In this document: piece by piece, positions 51,329 through 60,232 of the stretch | Layout: each line of letters begins with the position of its first letter | Numbering within the stretch: the first letter of the stretch is position 1 | NCBI GenBank assembly: GCA_035263125.1 | Contig: DATFRP010000227.1 | Span: 32,590-96,589 of the forward strand | DNA from: Gp6-AA40 sp035263125 | Lineage (GTDB): Bacteria > Acidobacteriota > Vicinamibacteria > Vicinamibacterales > UBA2999 | Direction of reading: 5' to 3' | DNA: 64,000 nt | Translations under genes and position numbers: made by a program | The notes under the pieces: model-generated | Told to the model about the DNA's origin: nothing | The model's input: only the letters and a program-made list of their open reading frames with translations | Databases searched by the model: none

Positions 51329-52546
51329 GTGGCCCTCCTCGCTCCGTTTCGCGCGCTCCGTCCCGCTGCGTCTGTCGCGGCACTGGTCGCGGCCGTTCCC
51401 TATGACGTCGTCACGACCGAGGAAGCACGGACGCAGGTTGAAGGAAACGCGCTCAGTTTTCTTCATGTCTCGCGCGCAGAGATCGATCTCCCGCCTGGTA
51501 CCGATCCACACTCGGATCGGGTGTACGCGCGGGCCGTTGCGAACTACGCCACGCTGAAGCGTGCGGCGCCGATGCTCGAAGAGGCGACTCGGAGCGTGTA
51601 CGTCTACAGGCTGCGCGCGAGCGGTCACGAGCAGACGGGGATTGCTGCGTGCTTCTCGATGGACGAGTACGAGCGTGACGTCATCAAGAAGCACGAGCGG
51701 ACACGACAGGACAAGGAAGACGATCGTACGCGCCACTTACTGGACCTTCGTGCGCAGACCGGTCCGGTGTTTCTCGTCTACCGCGGCGTGGCGTCAATCG
51801 ATGCGGTCGTTCGGCGCGTGTCGACGGGTGCGCCGCTGTACGATTTCATCGCTGCCGACGCGGTGCAGCACACACTCTGGCGCGCCGACGAGCGAGAGGC
51901 GCAAACCCTCGTCGAGCTGTTTGGCCGGATCCCGGCGTTGTATATCGCCGATGGTCATCATCGCGCCGCCAGTGCCGCGCGCGCGCGACGCCAACTGCAG
52001 GGGTCGTCTGCAACTGACGGGGAATGGGACACATTTCTTGCGGTCGCGTTCCCCGATGCTCAGGTCCGCATCCTCCCTTACAACCGCGTCGTGCGGGACC
52101 TTGGCAGCCTGACAAGTGCCTCGCTGTTGCGCGCGCTCGCCGAACGGTTCACGATCAAAGCGGGACCTCCCGCTCCCGAACGGCGAGGAGAGGTCGCGAT
52201 ATTCGTGGATGGCCGCTGGCACACGATCGTGTTACGCACGCCCGGACCAGAAGCGTCTCCCATGGATTGCCTCGACGTCAGCCGGCTACAGGACGATGTG
52301 CTGACGCCGATCCTCGGCATTGGTGACGTCCGTTCGGACGCCCGTATCGATTTCGTAGGAGGCGCGCGAGGAACTGCGGAGCTCGAGCGGCTCGTACGCT
52401 CGGGCGGCGCAGCCGTGGCGTTGTCGATGCATCCCACCAGCGTGGATGATTTGATGGCGATCGCCGATGCCGGCGGCATCATGCCGCCCAAGTCCACGTG
52501 GTTCGAACCGAAGCTCAGGGACGGATTGTTGATTCACGAGATCTGA
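51329..52546 (+). CDS. DUF1015-family protein
   Basis: 405 residues from GTG 51329 (product begins ALLAPFRALRP). Family marks AAVPYDVVTTEEAR, NALSFLHVSRAEID, VYVYRLRASGHEQTGIA, KKHERTRQDKEDDRTRHL, LYIADGHHRAASAA and MPPKSTWFEPKLRDGLL are clear. The function of DUF1015 is unknown. In many genomes it is beside serC or serA, as here (serC starts 58 bases downstream), so a role in serine or phosphoserine metabolism is proposed by context. Conserved His and Asp (ADGHH) could bind metal or phosphate. Confidence 0.9.
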   Translation: MALLAPFRALRPAASVAALVAAVPYDVVTTEEARTQVEGNALSFLHVSRAEIDLPPGTDPHSDRVYARAVANYATLKRAAPMLEEATRSVYVYRLRASGHEQTGIAACFSMDEYERDVIKKHERTRQDKEDDRTRHLLDLRAQTGPVFLVYRGVASIDAVVRRVSTGAPLYDFIAADAVQHTLWRADEREAQTLVELFGRIPALYIADGHHRAASAARARRQLQGSSATDGEWDTFLAVAFPDAQVRILPYNRVVRDLGSLTSASLLRALAERFTIKAGPPAPERRGEVAIFVDGRWHTIVLRTPGPEASPMDCLDVSRLQDDVLTPILGIGDVRSDARIDFVGGARGTAELERLVRSGGAAVALSMHPTSVDDLMAIADAGGIMPPKSTWFEPKLRDGLLIHEI

Positions 52547-52548
52547 TC

Positions 52549-52572
52549 GGCGGCTCAGCACGGCGAGCCGCC
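52549..52572 (+). terminator. Intercistronic hairpin before serC
   Basis: GGCGGCTC (52549-52556) and GAGCCGCC (52565-52572) form a perfect 8-base stem with an 8-base loop between DUF1015 and serC. There is no T-run, so it may be a processing or stability hairpin rather than a terminator. It could set the ratio of the two products. Confidence 0.5.
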
Positions 52573-52604
52573 CGACGACCGCAGCTCCAGTAAAGAAGGA
52601 TTTC

Positions 52605-53702
52605 ATGCCGACGACATCAACACGCATCTTCAACTTCTCCGCGGGTCCGGCGGTGCTGCCGTTGCCGGTGCTCGAACAGGCGCAGCGGGAACTGGTGTCG
52701 CTTCCCGACGTGGGCATGTCGGTGATGGAAATCAGCCACCGCTCGAAGACGTTCGAGAATCTGCTGGCCACCGCGACCGCCGACCTCCGGGAACTGGCGT
52801 CCATCCCGCAGCACTATCGCGTGTTGATGCTGCAGGGTGGCGCGAGTCTTCAGTTCTCGATGGTTCCGATGAATCTGCTCGGCGCGGGGCAGACCGCTGA
52901 TTACATCGACACCGGAACGTGGGCCGACAAAGCCATCAAGGAGGCCGTCCGTATCGGCCGGGTCAATGTCACCGGCTCGACGAAGACGGATGGCTACAAC
53001 CGGATCCCATCGCCGGCCGAACTCTCGCTGACGCCTGGCGCGGCGTACGTGCACATCACCACCAACAACACCATCGAAGGTACCGAATGGCGCGCACTTC
53101 CCACAGTCGCCGCGGATGTGCCGCTCGTCGCCGATGCGTCGTCCGATATCCTGAGCGCTCCGATCGACGTCGGTCGTTTCGGCCTTCTGTATGCGGGTGC
53201 CCAGAAGAACCTCGGCCCGTCCGGGGTCACGCTCGTCATCATCCGGGATGACTTGCTTCAGCGCTCGCAATCGAGCCTTCCTTCGATGCTGAACTACAAG
53301 GTGATGGCCGAGAACAACTCGCTTTACAACACGCCAAACACCTTCGGCATCTATGTCCTGGGTCTGACGATGAAGTGGCTGAAGTCGCTCGGCGGGCTCC
53401 CTGCGATCGCGCGCATCAACGAGCGCAAAGCCGCCAAGCTTTATACCGAGATCGACCGCACCGGCTTCTATCGTGGCACCGCGCAGGCGTCGAGCCGCTC
53501 GCTCATGAATGTGACATTCCGGCTGCGCGGCGAGGACCTGGAAAAGATGTTCGACAAGGAAGCGACGGCGGCAGGTCTCGACGGTCTCAAGGGCCACCGA
53601 TCGGTTGGTGGTATGCGTGCCTCGATCTACAACGCGTTTCCGGAGGAAGGCGTCGACGCGCTCGTGGATTTCATGCGCGAATTCGAGAGGAAACGCGGAT
53701 AA
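52605..53702 (+). CDS. serC: Phosphoserine aminotransferase
   Basis: The 365-residue PLP enzyme makes 3-phosphoserine from 3-phosphohydroxypyruvate. FNFSAGPAVLPLPVLEQ, ISHRSKTFENLL, MLQGGASLQFSMVPMNLL, HITTNNTIEGTEW, the PLP lysine in YAGAQKNLGPSG and SVGGMRASIYNAFPEEGV are diagnostic. GAAGGA at 52595-52600 is the ribosome-binding site. It is downstream of DUF1015 and ends 3 bases from the convergent pcnB stop. serA and serB are not in the window. Confidence 0.96.
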   Translation: MPTTSTRIFNFSAGPAVLPLPVLEQAQRELVSLPDVGMSVMEISHRSKTFENLLATATADLRELASIPQHYRVLMLQGGASLQFSMVPMNLLGAGQTADYIDTGTWADKAIKEAVRIGRVNVTGSTKTDGYNRIPSPAELSLTPGAAYVHITTNNTIEGTEWRALPTVAADVPLVADASSDILSAPIDVGRFGLLYAGAQKNLGPSGVTLVIIRDDLLQRSQSSLPSMLNYKVMAENNSLYNTPNTFGIYVLGLTMKWLKSLGGLPAIARINERKAAKLYTEIDRTGFYRGTAQASSRSLMNVTFRLRGEDLEKMFDKEATAAGLDGLKGHRSVGGMRASIYNAFPEEGVDALVDFMREFERKRG

Positions 53703-53705
53703 CGA

Positions 53706-55034
53706 TCAATGCGTGGGCGATCGAAACGGTCTTCGTCGTCCTCGTCGCCGTCGTCTGCGTCGCGGACGTTCGGCCTCCTTGGCCTCCCCTTCATAGGCCC
53801 CGGCGGCTTCGATGAACCCGCGCCAGTGTTCAACCGCCTCAGGGGCCTGGCCGTGTATTTCGAGCCATGTCAATGCTTCGCGGAACGGTCCTCGGTGCAT
53901 GAGCGCGCGCCGCGCTCGCGGTGAGAGCGACGTATCCATCAACCGGCGTTGCAGCCCCAAAATCTGGCGAAGCCTCTCCACATCACGGCGAGCCAACGGC
54001 AGCATGCCCATCGAGAGGCGCGGCTCTTTCTTGCCGTTGCTCTCGGTGGCTGGCGGCGTGAGCGTCTGCAGCGAGTGGCCGAGCGGGACCAGCAGCGATC
54101 CCATGAGGACGGCGTTGGTGAGCGTGTCGGGGATGCTCTCGAACCTCCGGCGATAGGCGTCGAGTGCGGCAAGCGACTGCCACAGCCTTGGCTTCGCATT
54201 GGTCTGAAGCTGGTGGGCGACCGGCTCGAGCAGACCGCGTTCGGCCAGCATCTGGAACGCGCGTTCAGACGCGCCCGAGCGCAGGAGCTTGTAGAACTCC
54301 TCGATCAGACGGGCCGGGGCGCTGCGGGCGATCTCTCCCCGCGTGTCGATGATGGCCTCGTCGATTGGCGGATCGATTTTGAAATCGAGGCGCGCCGCCA
54401 TTGCCACCGCGCGGAGCATGCGAACCGGATCTTCGCGAAAGCGATCGCGCGGATCGCCGATGCAGCGGATCAACCCATTGCGCAGGTCGGCCAGACCACC
54501 CGTGTAATCGATGATCGAGAAGGTCCCGATGTCATAGAACAGTGCGTTGATCGTGAAGTCGCGCCGGAACGCGTCCTCTTCGGGCGTGCCGAACGTGTTG
54601 TCGCGGTGCACGAAGTGATCGTGCGCGCTGTCGTCGACGAGGGCGTCGGGATCGCGCGGGAAGACGTCCGGCGATGGCGGTGGCTCTGCCGGTTGGGCGT
54701 CGGCGACGACCTCGGCCTCATCAGCACCGAGCGGACGACGGAAGGTGGCGACTTCAATCGTCTTCATCCCGAAGCGGACGTGGGCCAGCCGGAAGCGTCG
54801 GCCGATGATCCAGCAGTTCCGGAACAACTTCTTGACCTGGTATGGGTGAGCGGATGTGCCGATGTCGAAGTCCTTCGGCTTCCGGCCAAGCAGCAGATCG
54901 CGGACGCTGCCGCCTACGAGATAGGCAACGTAGTTGCTGTGATGCAGCCGGTACAGGACCTTCAGTGCGTCGGCATCGATATGTTTGCGTGAGATCGAAT
55001 GCGCCTCGCGCGCCAGGACGACCGGCTCACTCAT
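53706..55034 (-). CDS. pcnB: Poly(A) polymerase PcnB / CCA-adding-type nucleotidyltransferase
   Basis: 442 residues from ATG 55034 (MSEPVVLAREAH); ATG 55043 is an alternative. The head domain has AYLVGGSVRDLLLGRKPKDF with the metal-binding DFDIGT and the following RRFRLAHVRFG, RRDFTINALFYD, and GLIRCIGDPRDRFREDPVRML. HISR near the start (HSISRKHID) and a basic tail of about 25 residues ending SPTH are PcnB-type rather than CCA-enzyme features. It polyadenylates RNA for decay. A CCA-adding role is less likely but cannot be excluded. Confidence 0.9.
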   Translation of the reverse strand: MSEPVVLAREAHSISRKHIDADALKVLYRLHHSNYVAYLVGGSVRDLLLGRKPKDFDIGTSAHPYQVKKLFRNCWIIGRRFRLAHVRFGMKTIEVATFRRPLGADEAEVVADAQPAEPPPSPDVFPRDPDALVDDSAHDHFVHRDNTFGTPEEDAFRRDFTINALFYDIGTFSIIDYTGGLADLRNGLIRCIGDPRDRFREDPVRMLRAVAMAARLDFKIDPPIDEAIIDTRGEIARSAPARLIEEFYKLLRSGASERAFQMLAERGLLEPVAHQLQTNAKPRLWQSLAALDAYRRRFESIPDTLTNAVLMGSLLVPLGHSLQTLTPPATESNGKKEPRLSMGMLPLARRDVERLRQILGLQRRLMDTSLSPRARRALMHRGPFREALTWLEIHGQAPEAVEHWRGFIEAAGAYEGEAKEAERPRRRRRRRGRRRPFRSPTH

Positions 55035-55083
55035 CGGCCTCAAATTGTAGGTCGACCCCGTCGCAATGCGCTACGATGCGCGG

Positions 55084-55896
55084 ATGAGGACGAGATGCAT
55101 CACAGTGCTGACGTTGCTACTTGCCTGTGCCGCGAGCGGTGTCGCGCAGGCCGCGGAGCCGCCGGCGCTCGCCAAGGCGCGCGCACTGTACAACGAGGGG
55201 GATTATGAAGGAGCGATCAGTGCGGCTGCGGTCTCGCGACGACAGACGGGCTGGGCCGATGCGTCCGCGCTCGTGATCGGACGCTCGCATCTCGAGCGCT
55301 ACCGGCAGCGGACCGATCCGAAAGACCTGGCCGCGGCACGCGAAGCGCTCAAGACGGTCCGGCTGGCGACCCTGACGCCGCGCGATCAGGTCGATCTCAT
55401 CATCGGGCTCGGTCTGTCTCTGTATCAGGGTGAAATCTTCGGTGCCGCCGCCAACTTGTTCGATACGGCGTTGACACGCAGCGCCCTCATCCCGGCGCGC
55501 GATCGGATGATGTTGCTCGACTGGTGGGCGACTGCGCTCGATCGTGAGGCGCAGACGCGACCCGCCGATCGGCGCCGCGTGCTGTTCGAGCGTATTACCG
55601 CACGGATGCAGGAAGAGCAGCGCCAGGATCCAGGCAATTGGGTCGCCAACTACTGGCTCGCCGTCGCCGCACGCGGTGCTGGCGATCTCGAAGGGGCGTG
55701 GGACGCCGCCGTCGCGGGCTGGGTCTCCTCGACACTGTCACCCGAATCCACCCAGAGGCTCAGAGAGGATCTGGAGCGCCTGGTGCAGCAGAACCTCATC
55801 CCGGAGCGATCACGCGCGATGGCGCCCCGTGATGCTCAAGAAGCGATGGCGTCGCTGCGGGCGCAATGGGAACTCATCAAGGAGCAGTGGAAGTAA
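55084..55896 (+). CDS. Exported helical-repeat (TPR-like) protein
   Basis: 270 residues from ATG 55084. A signal peptide (CITVLTLLLACAASGVAQA) is followed by helical repeats: ALAKARALYNEGDYEGAISA, a pair at 70-130 and GNWVANYWLAVAARGAGDLEGA, resembling TPR-type repeats. The C-terminus is helical and charged. It probably serves as a periplasmic scaffold. The stop is 1 base from the convergent polA stop. No specific function can be assigned. Confidence 0.7.
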   Translation: MRTRCITVLTLLLACAASGVAQAAEPPALAKARALYNEGDYEGAISAAAVSRRQTGWADASALVIGRSHLERYRQRTDPKDLAAAREALKTVRLATLTPRDQVDLIIGLGLSLYQGEIFGAAANLFDTALTRSALIPARDRMMLLDWWATALDREAQTRPADRRRVLFERITARMQEEQRQDPGNWVANYWLAVAARGAGDLEGAWDAAVAGWVSSTLSPESTQRLREDLERLVQQNLIPERSRAMAPRDAQEAMASLRAQWELIKEQWK

Positions 55897-55897
55897 A

Positions 55898-58618
55898 TCA
55901 GGGCTTGGCGTCGTTCCAGTTGTCGCCGATGCCCACATCGACGGTCAACGGCACGCTCAACGTCGCGGCCTGTTCCATCCGTTCGCGGACCACTTCCGCG
56001 GCGGCGGACGCCTCCCCGCATGGGCTTTCGAAGAGCAGTTCGTCGTGCACCGTGAGGATCATGCGTGTGCGGAGCCCTCGTTTCGGCAGCTCCGCATGCA
56101 GGTCGATCATCGCCTTCTTCAGGATGTCGGCTGCGGTGCCTTGAATCGGCATGTTCACGGCTTCGCGTTCGGCCTGGCTTCGCATTTGATAGTTGCGACT
56201 CGTCAGGTTCGGTACGAGCCGCCGCCGCCCGAACATCGTGCGCACGACGCCGGTGACACGCGCTTCCTCGAGCAGGCGGTCGATGAACGCGCGCACCCGT
56301 GGGAAGCCGATGAAGTATGCCTCGATGAATTCCTGCGCGGCCTCCTGCGTCACGTTGATGTCCTTGGCCAGCGTGAACGGGGTCTTCCCGTACAACACGG
56401 CGTAGTTGACCATCTTGGATTTGCTGCGCAGCTCGTGGGGATCGAGGCCGCTGGCCGGGCCGAACAACTTCCGCGCCGTGCGTTCGTGAATGTCTTCACC
56501 CGATCGGAACGACTCGATGAGCGCTCCCTCACCCGCCATGTGCGCGAGCACGCGCAGCTCGATCTGCGAGTAGTCCGCAGAAATCAGGACGTGATCCGGT
56601 GCGGCCACGAACGCCCGACGGATCTCGCGGCCGAGCTCGCTTCGGATCGGAATGTTCTGCAGATTGGGGTCTGAGCTGCTCAAACGCCCGGTCGCAGCCA
56701 CGGCCTGGTTGAAGCTCGTATGCACGCGGCCGGTCGTCGGATGCACCATGGTCGGCAGGGCGTCGATGTAGGTGCTCTTGAGCTTCTGCAATCCGCGCCA
56801 GTCGAGGATGAGGCGGGGCAGTTTGTGCGCCAGCGCGAGCTCCTCGAGTACTTCGGCGGCGGTCGAAATCGATCGGGTCTTCCCGGTCTTTTTCGCCGCC
56901 GGCAGATCGAGCTTCTCGAACAGAATCCGACCCAGCTGCTGGGGAGAGTTGATGTTGAACGCCTCTCCCGCCAGTTCGTAGATCCGCGAGGTGTACTCGG
57001 CGAGTTTCTCTTCGAGGTGCCGTGACTGATCACCCAGCGCCGGCACGTCGACCAGGATGCCCTGCTGCTCGATATCAGCGAGGACCGGGAGCAGCGGCAT
57101 CTCGAGCTGACGCAGCACCGGGTCGAGCTCTTCCACAGATACGCGCGCGGACAGCACCTCCGACAGCTGCCACGCGAGATCCGCGCGTTCGCCGGCGTAG
57201 TTGAGAACCGACTCCGGAGCGAGGCGGGCGATCGGGAGGGCACGCGCACCCTTGCCACGAAGGTCGTCCTCCGTGAGCGCTTTGTAGCCGACGTGCTCGA
57301 GGGCGAGCGTCTCGAGTCCATGACCTCCCAGTCGCGTCGCATCGAGCACGTAGCTCGCAAGCATCGAATCGAAGCTGAGGCCCTGCATCACGATTCCATG
57401 ACGGGCCAGCACGATCATGTCTGCCTTGACGTCGTGCCCGCGCGTGCGGATAGAGGCGTTCTCGAAGAGCGGGCGCAGACGTTCGAGCACGACGTCGCTC
57501 GCGAGTTGCGAGGGTCGCGCTGCGGCGGCCAGGAGATCCAGGCCGCTGTCCTCGTCGGCTTCATGGCCGAGGGGCACATATCGCGCCTGCCTGGCTCCGG
57601 TCGAGAACGACAGTCCGACGATGCGCGCCCGCATGGCGGCGCCCTCATCCGTGATCACGCGCATCGCGAACTCACCACGCGATTGGAGATCGTCGATGAG
57701 TGTCGAGAGATCGCCGTCCGACACGACCAGCGCGTAGTCTTTCTGAATCGTGTCGGCGGTCGGGGCGTACTCGGCGACGATCGTGCGAAACGCGAGTCGC
57801 GAGAACAGCTCGTAGCAGCGATCGCGCGTCGGTCCGCGGTAGCGTAGCGACTCGAAGTCGACGACGAGCGGAACGTCGGTGCGAATCGTAACCAGGTCCC
57901 GACTCGTGAGCGCGTCAGCGCGATGCGTTTGCAGCGCTTCTCGCTGCTTCGGTTTGAGCTCGGTGCTGCGTTCGAGCAGCGCATCGAGGCTGCCGAAGGT
58001 CGTCACGAGATCGATGGCCCCTTTCTTTCCGATGCCGGGCACGCCTGCGACGTTGTCGCTCGTATCGCCGACCAGTGCCAGCACGTCGATCACCTGAGAC
58101 GGCTTGACGCCAAACTTCTCCACGACGCCGGACGCATCGAACCAGGCGCCATCCTCTCTCGGGTCGTAGATCCGGATGCCGTCGCGCACGAGCTGAAAAA
58201 AGTCCTTGTCGATCGAGACGATCGCCACGTCGAAGCCTGATTGCACTGCTCGCAGCGCGACCGTGCCGATCACATCGTCGGCTTCGTACCCGGGCGCGGT
58301 GAGGATCGGAACCCCCATGGCTTCGCACGCCTCGTGCACCCAGGCGATCTGTTCGGCCAGGTCGTCGGGCATCGCCGCTCGCGTTGCTTTGTAGTCGGTC
58401 ACGATGTCGTCGCGGAAGGTGGGGCCGGCAAGATCGAACGACGCCGCCAGGTAGGTCGGGTGATGATCGGCGATGAGCTTGCGCAACATCGTGACGAAGA
58501 CGTACACCGCGTGCGTCGTGTGCCCTTCCTGATTCGACAGGCCCCGCCCTCGAAACGCGTGGTAGGCGCGGTACATCTGCGAGCTGCCGTCGATGAGGAA
58601 CATCGTCGGGGGTGCCAT
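55898..58618 (-). CDS. polA: DNA polymerase I
   Basis: 906 residues from ATG 58618 (MAPPTMFLIDG). The 5' nuclease domain is intact (FLIDGSSQMYRAYHAF, GYEADDVIGT, GDTSDNVAGVPGIGKKGA). The proofreading domain has lost key residues: motif I reads FAMRVITDE (Arg320 and Ile322 where E. coli has D355 and E357), and motif III YAGERAD has Arg478 at the D501 place. The polymerase domain is complete (ISADYSQIELRVLAHMAG, VHDELLFESP). In the O-helix, KMVNYAVLYG carries Tyr739 at the E. coli F762 place. It works in repair and Okazaki-fragment maturation. Confidence 0.95.
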   Translation of the reverse strand: MAPPTMFLIDGSSQMYRAYHAFRGRGLSNQEGHTTHAVYVFVTMLRKLIADHHPTYLAASFDLAGPTFRDDIVTDYKATRAAMPDDLAEQIAWVHEACEAMGVPILTAPGYEADDVIGTVALRAVQSGFDVAIVSIDKDFFQLVRDGIRIYDPREDGAWFDASGVVEKFGVKPSQVIDVLALVGDTSDNVAGVPGIGKKGAIDLVTTFGSLDALLERSTELKPKQREALQTHRADALTSRDLVTIRTDVPLVVDFESLRYRGPTRDRCYELFSRLAFRTIVAEYAPTADTIQKDYALVVSDGDLSTLIDDLQSRGEFAMRVITDEGAAMRARIVGLSFSTGARQARYVPLGHEADEDSGLDLLAAAARPSQLASDVVLERLRPLFENASIRTRGHDVKADMIVLARHGIVMQGLSFDSMLASYVLDATRLGGHGLETLALEHVGYKALTEDDLRGKGARALPIARLAPESVLNYAGERADLAWQLSEVLSARVSVEELDPVLRQLEMPLLPVLADIEQQGILVDVPALGDQSRHLEEKLAEYTSRIYELAGEAFNINSPQQLGRILFEKLDLPAAKKTGKTRSISTAAEVLEELALAHKLPRLILDWRGLQKLKSTYIDALPTMVHPTTGRVHTSFNQAVAATGRLSSSDPNLQNIPIRSELGREIRRAFVAAPDHVLISADYSQIELRVLAHMAGEGALIESFRSGEDIHERTARKLFGPASGLDPHELRSKSKMVNYAVLYGKTPFTLAKDINVTQEAAQEFIEAYFIGFPRVRAFIDRLLEEARVTGVVRTMFGRRRLVPNLTSRNYQMRSQAEREAVNMPIQGTAADILKKAMIDLHAELPKRGLRTRMILTVHDELLFESPCGEASAAAEVVRERMEQAATLSVPLTVDVGIGDNWNDAKP

Positions 58619-58643
58619 CCCGTTCACGATATCATTGCCTGTT

Positions 58644-59393
58644 ATGTCTTCACGCAGGCGCGCCACCGTACTCGTGCTGCTGTGTCTCGCGGCGGTGATC
58701 GCGACCAGTGCGTGCGCGGGCGTGCTGAAGAAGAAGTACGAGTACGAGGAGGAGATCTATCTCCTGCTCGATGGCAGCGCGACGGTGAACGTCAATGCAT
58801 CGGTCGCGTCGCTCGTCGCGCTGCGCGGCATGGACCTGTCCGTCGATCCGACGGCACGCATCGATCGGCGACGGGTACGTGCCCTCTTCGAGGGGGCCGG
58901 CGCGACGGTCACACGAGTCAGCTTCTCACGACGGAACGGTCGCCGATTCGTGCACGTCGGCATCGACGTGGCTGATGTCCGGCAGCTCTCGCGGCTGGCG
59001 CCGTTTTCGTGGTCGGCCTATCAGTTCGTGCGGCAGGGTGATGTCTTCGTCTACAAGCAGACGGTGGGAAAGCCTGCTGGCAAGTTCGTCGGTGACGTCG
59101 GATGGAAGGGCAGCGAGGCGGTGATGTTCAAGCTCCACCTGCCAAGCCAGATTCCCTATCACAACGCGCCGTCGAGGCGCGTCGAACGCGGCAACATCCT
59201 GGAATGGGAACAGCCGCTCGCTGAGCGGCTGCAAGGCGTTCCGGTGAACGTCGACGTGCGAATGGACACGTCGTCGATCCTCTATTCGACGCTGCTGCTC
59301 TTCGGGTCGACGATCGTCGCCGCGGCGCTGACCTTTGGTGTGGTCGTCTGGCTGGTCTGGCGCCGCGGCCGTGAATCCGAAGGCGTGTCTTAG
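58644..59393 (+). CDS. Lipoprotein-like membrane protein, unknown function
   Basis: 249 residues from ATG 58644. An N-terminal signal (ATVLVLLCLAAVIATSAC) has a Cys at its end that could be lipidated. A beta-rich region with DGSATVNVNASVASLVALRG and VDVADVRQL-like strands follows, then a C-terminal TM helix (LLFGSTIVAAALTFGVVVWL) and basic tail. Two membrane anchors suggest a periplasmic domain held at the inner membrane. It is divergent from polA with 25 bases between starts. I do not recognise the family. Confidence 0.65.
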   Translation: MSSRRRATVLVLLCLAAVIATSACAGVLKKKYEYEEEIYLLLDGSATVNVNASVASLVALRGMDLSVDPTARIDRRRVRALFEGAGATVTRVSFSRRNGRRFVHVGIDVADVRQLSRLAPFSWSAYQFVRQGDVFVYKQTVGKPAGKFVGDVGWKGSEAVMFKLHLPSQIPYHNAPSRRVERGNILEWEQPLAERLQGVPVNVDVRMDTSSILYSTLLLFGSTIVAAALTFGVVVWLVWRRGRESEGVS

Positions 59394-59932
59394 AGCTTCT
59401 CCAGCTCCCGCTGCACCTCGGCTTCGGTCTTCAGATCGTTCTTCACACTGAAGGCGAGGAAGTTGGTCGCAATCGATCGCGCCAGCGCGCGGTCGACTTC
59501 GCTGTTGACCACGCCCACCAGCGTCACTCGACCATGCTCGACAATGACGTGAATCGGCGGGTTGGCCATGAAGGCGTATGGCCGGAAGTTGCCGTTGCTG
59601 TAGATCGCGCGCGCGATGCGGAACCGGAGGTCATCGTCGAACTGCGACACTGGCAGCACTGTGATGCGATTGTGCACTTCCTTGACCGACTGCAGCTTGC
59701 TCACGCGACGTCCGATGTCGTCCTTCTTGTATGGCATCGTGACCTTGCCGGTCAGCGTGACGATGCCGTGATCGATTTTCGCGTCCACGCTGTCGAAGAT
59801 CGTGAAATGCGGATACTGCAGTACCTGCCGCTGCACGTCGCGGAACACCCGCGCGTTTTCTTTGTCTGCGGCGCGTGCCGGCGTGACCGCAATCAGAAGC
59901 GCGGTCGCGACGGTGAGAATCCTCGCCAACAT
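59390..59932 (-). CDS. Exported BON-domain protein
   Basis: 180 residues from ATG 59932, with AGGAGGT at 59936-59942. A signal peptide (ARILTVATALLIAVTPARA) precedes two BON-type domains: about 40-105 (VDAKIDHGIVTLTGKVTMPY) and 110-170 (IHVIVEHGRVTLVGVVNSEV). BON domains bind phospholipid and occur in OsmY-like envelope-stress proteins. The stop codon overlaps the stop of the preceding convergent gene by two bases. Confidence 0.88.
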   Translation of the reverse strand: MLARILTVATALLIAVTPARAADKENARVFRDVQRQVLQYPHFTIFDSVDAKIDHGIVTLTGKVTMPYKKDDIGRRVSKLQSVKEVHNRITVLPVSQFDDDLRFRIARAIYSNGNFRPYAFMANPPIHVIVEHGRVTLVGVVNSEVDRALARSIATNFLAFSVKNDLKTEAEVQRELEKL

Positions 59933-60232
59933 GTGACCTCCTCGGCTGCAGACCTCAATGTCTGTCGAGCCCAAAACCGCTGGCCCGGCGTATCGTACGA
60001 CGCGAGGGCGGTGGTTCTGGTTTCCTTTACGTCCCTCGTGCCCCCCGCGGATGTGCCGCAGCGGCCACTAGAGCAGAGGGCAAAGACTTTGCCAGCCCCC
60101 TGGTCTGTCACTGATACGGGGTTTTTCGAGGGATTGGTGCCGGCTTCGCCGAAGACGTCTACTAACGGGGTCAGATCCTGATGCTTGCGGAAGAATCAGG
60201 ATCTGACCCCCATGTACAAGATCTGACGCCGG
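59933..60232. other. Intergenic region with REP-like palindrome
   Basis: 300 bases with no gene. It holds the perfect palindrome listed below and a partial further copy of the motif (GATCTGACGCC, about 60220-60230). Confidence 0.5.
60167..60210. repeat. REP-like perfect inverted repeat
   Basis: GGGGTCAGATCCTGAT (60167-60182) and ATCAGGATCTGACCCC (60195-60210) are exact reverse complements of 16 bases around a 12-base loop. GGGGTCAGATC-type ends are, from memory, seen in REP elements mobilised by RAYT (TnpA_REP) transposases. No such gene lies in the window. It could also terminate the BON or ZIP transcripts, as it sits at the 3' end of the ZIP gene. Confidence 0.75.
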
